Shown here: positions 6,239-6,737 of the stretch, piece by piece | Layout: every line of letters begins with the position of its first letter | Position numbering within the stretch: the stretch's first letter is position 1 | Origin: DATAAM01 sp036260075 | Lineage (GTDB): Bacteria > Actinomycetota > Acidimicrobiia > Acidimicrobiales > JAHWLA01 | Length of the DNA stretch: 6,737 nt | NCBI GenBank assembly: GCA_036260075.1 | Contig: DATAAM010000169.1 | Location: 1-6,737 of the forward strand | Direction of reading: 5' to 3' | The notes under the pieces: generated by a model | The model's database searches: none | The model's input: the letters and a program-made list of their open reading frames with translations, nothing else | What the model was told of the DNA's origin: nothing | Program-made: the position numbers and the translations under genes

Positions 6239-6737
6239 CTACTGCTCCTCGTTGGTGGTCGGCGTGGGTGCATCCCCGGCGGCGGGCACCTCGGGTGCGG
6301 GCGCCGCGGGTGCGTGCGCCTCGGCGGCGGGGGCGGCAGCTGTGGGGGCGGCAGGTGCCTCGTCGGCAGCTTCGCCGGCGCCGGGGGCTCCGGCAGTGGT
6401 GCGCAGGCGCGCCTCGCGCTCTTGGGCCTGGACGGCGGCCTGGCGCCGGGCGTCCGCCTGCTGCTGGGCCACCCGCGCCTCCTCGTCGGCGCTGCGCTCG
6501 GCGGGGCCACCGGCGGCGGCGGCCGACCGGGCCCGCCGGGAGGCGATGAAGCGCCCCTCCTCCACGGCGTCGGCGATCACCCGGCACAGCAGCGAGCCCG
6601 CCCGGATGGCGTCGTCGTTGCCGGGGATCACGTAGTCGATGACGTCGGGGTCGCAGTTGGTGTCGACCACCGCCACGATCGGGACGCCGAGCTTGTTCGC
6701 CTCGGTGACGGCGATGTGCTCCTTCTTGGTGTCGATC
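6239..6737 (-). CDS. rpsB: 30S ribosomal protein S2, C-terminal part (5' end beyond window)
   Basis: Ribosomal protein S2 is a component of the small ribosomal subunit, needed late in its assembly and for S1 binding. Only the last 165 codons are visible; the frame is open to the window edge and ends at a TAG stop (6239-6241). The visible part opens with [19 protein letters not shown], then VVDTNCDPD and [15 protein letters not shown], the strongly conserved C-terminal core of S2. The E. coli protein ends a few dozen residues after IPGNDDAIR. Here about 95 residues follow: a charged, probably helical stretch rich in Ala, Arg, Glu and Gln (to about LRTTAG), then an Ala/Pro-rich, low-complexity tail ending TPTTNEEQ. 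An internal ATG at 6676 is not the real start, because conserved S2 sequence continues upstream of it. tsf begins 2 nt after the stop, and the tsf ribosome binding site lies inside the last rpsB codons. Confidence 0.97.
   Translation of the reverse strand, partial: IDTKKEHIAVTEANKLGVPIVAVVDTNCDPDVIDYVIPGNDDAIRAGSLLCRVIADAVEEGRFIASRRARSAAAAGGPAERSADEEARVAQQQADARRQAAVQAQEREARLRTTAGAPGAGEAADEAPAAPTAAAPAAEAHAPAAPAPEVPAAGDAPTPTTNEEQ
6245..6250 (-). promoter_or_regulatory. Ribosome binding site of tsf
   Basis: On the minus strand GAGGAG ends 8 nt before the tsf ATG, an ideal Shine-Dalgarno position. It is embedded in the last codons of rpsB, which encode the terminal Glu-Glu, and so fixes the start at 6236. 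Confidence 0.8.

Noticed and set aside
4379..6635. Two long plus-strand open frames (4379-5557 and 5118-6635) opposite frr, pyrH, tsf and rpsB
   Set aside because: They are antisense readings of conserved translation genes, overlap each other, and show biased composition without domains.

Overview
The window is a very GC-rich stretch of core bacterial chromosome. All its genes lie on the minus strand, so they read from right to left in these coordinates. In transcription order they are rpsB (5' end outside the window), tsf, pyrH, frr, cdsA, dxr and an M50/site-2 protease gene of the rseP/rip1 type. This gene order and several protein details suggest an actinobacterium: the S2 block VVDTNCDPD, the RRF terminus HKEQELLEV and the UMP kinase AAGMGNPFF block. 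The long Ala/Pro-rich tail on S2, the roughly 220-residue acidic/proline-rich head on CdsA, and the direct cdsA-dxr junction with no rlmN between them make me favour the class Acidimicrobiia or a relative. That placement is inference, not proof.

Layout. At 6737-6239 is the C-terminal part of ribosomal protein S2, followed after 2 nt by tsf (6236-5430). An 88-nt, extremely GC-rich spacer leads to pyrH (5341-4613). A 127-nt spacer with two small hairpins leads to frr (4485-3907). After 16 nt comes cdsA (3890-2427, TTG start with a strong Shine-Dalgarno). The cdsA stop overlaps the dxr start by ATGA (dxr 2430-1276), and the dxr stop overlaps the protease start by ATGA (1279-17). Only 16 nt follow the protease stop. 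In many actinobacteria the next gene is ispG, but nothing in the window shows this.

How the genes fit together. The first half serves translation (S2, EF-Ts, ribosome recycling factor) and pyrimidine nucleotide supply (UMP kinase makes UDP on the way to UTP and CTP). The second half serves the envelope. CdsA uses CTP to make CDP-diacylglycerol, DXR makes the first committed intermediate of the MEP isoprenoid pathway, and the membrane protease probably acts in regulated intramembrane proteolysis, for example of anti-sigma factors. The arrangement looks like one operon or a few overlapping transcription units.

I see no mobile element, CRISPR array, tRNA, rRNA or foreign-looking gene, no gene-free stretch over 300 bases, and no sign of a new biological system. 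The points worth a second look are lineage-type protein extensions (CdsA head, S2 tail), a few residue changes in family motifs, and the unusual leaders of frr and pyrH.
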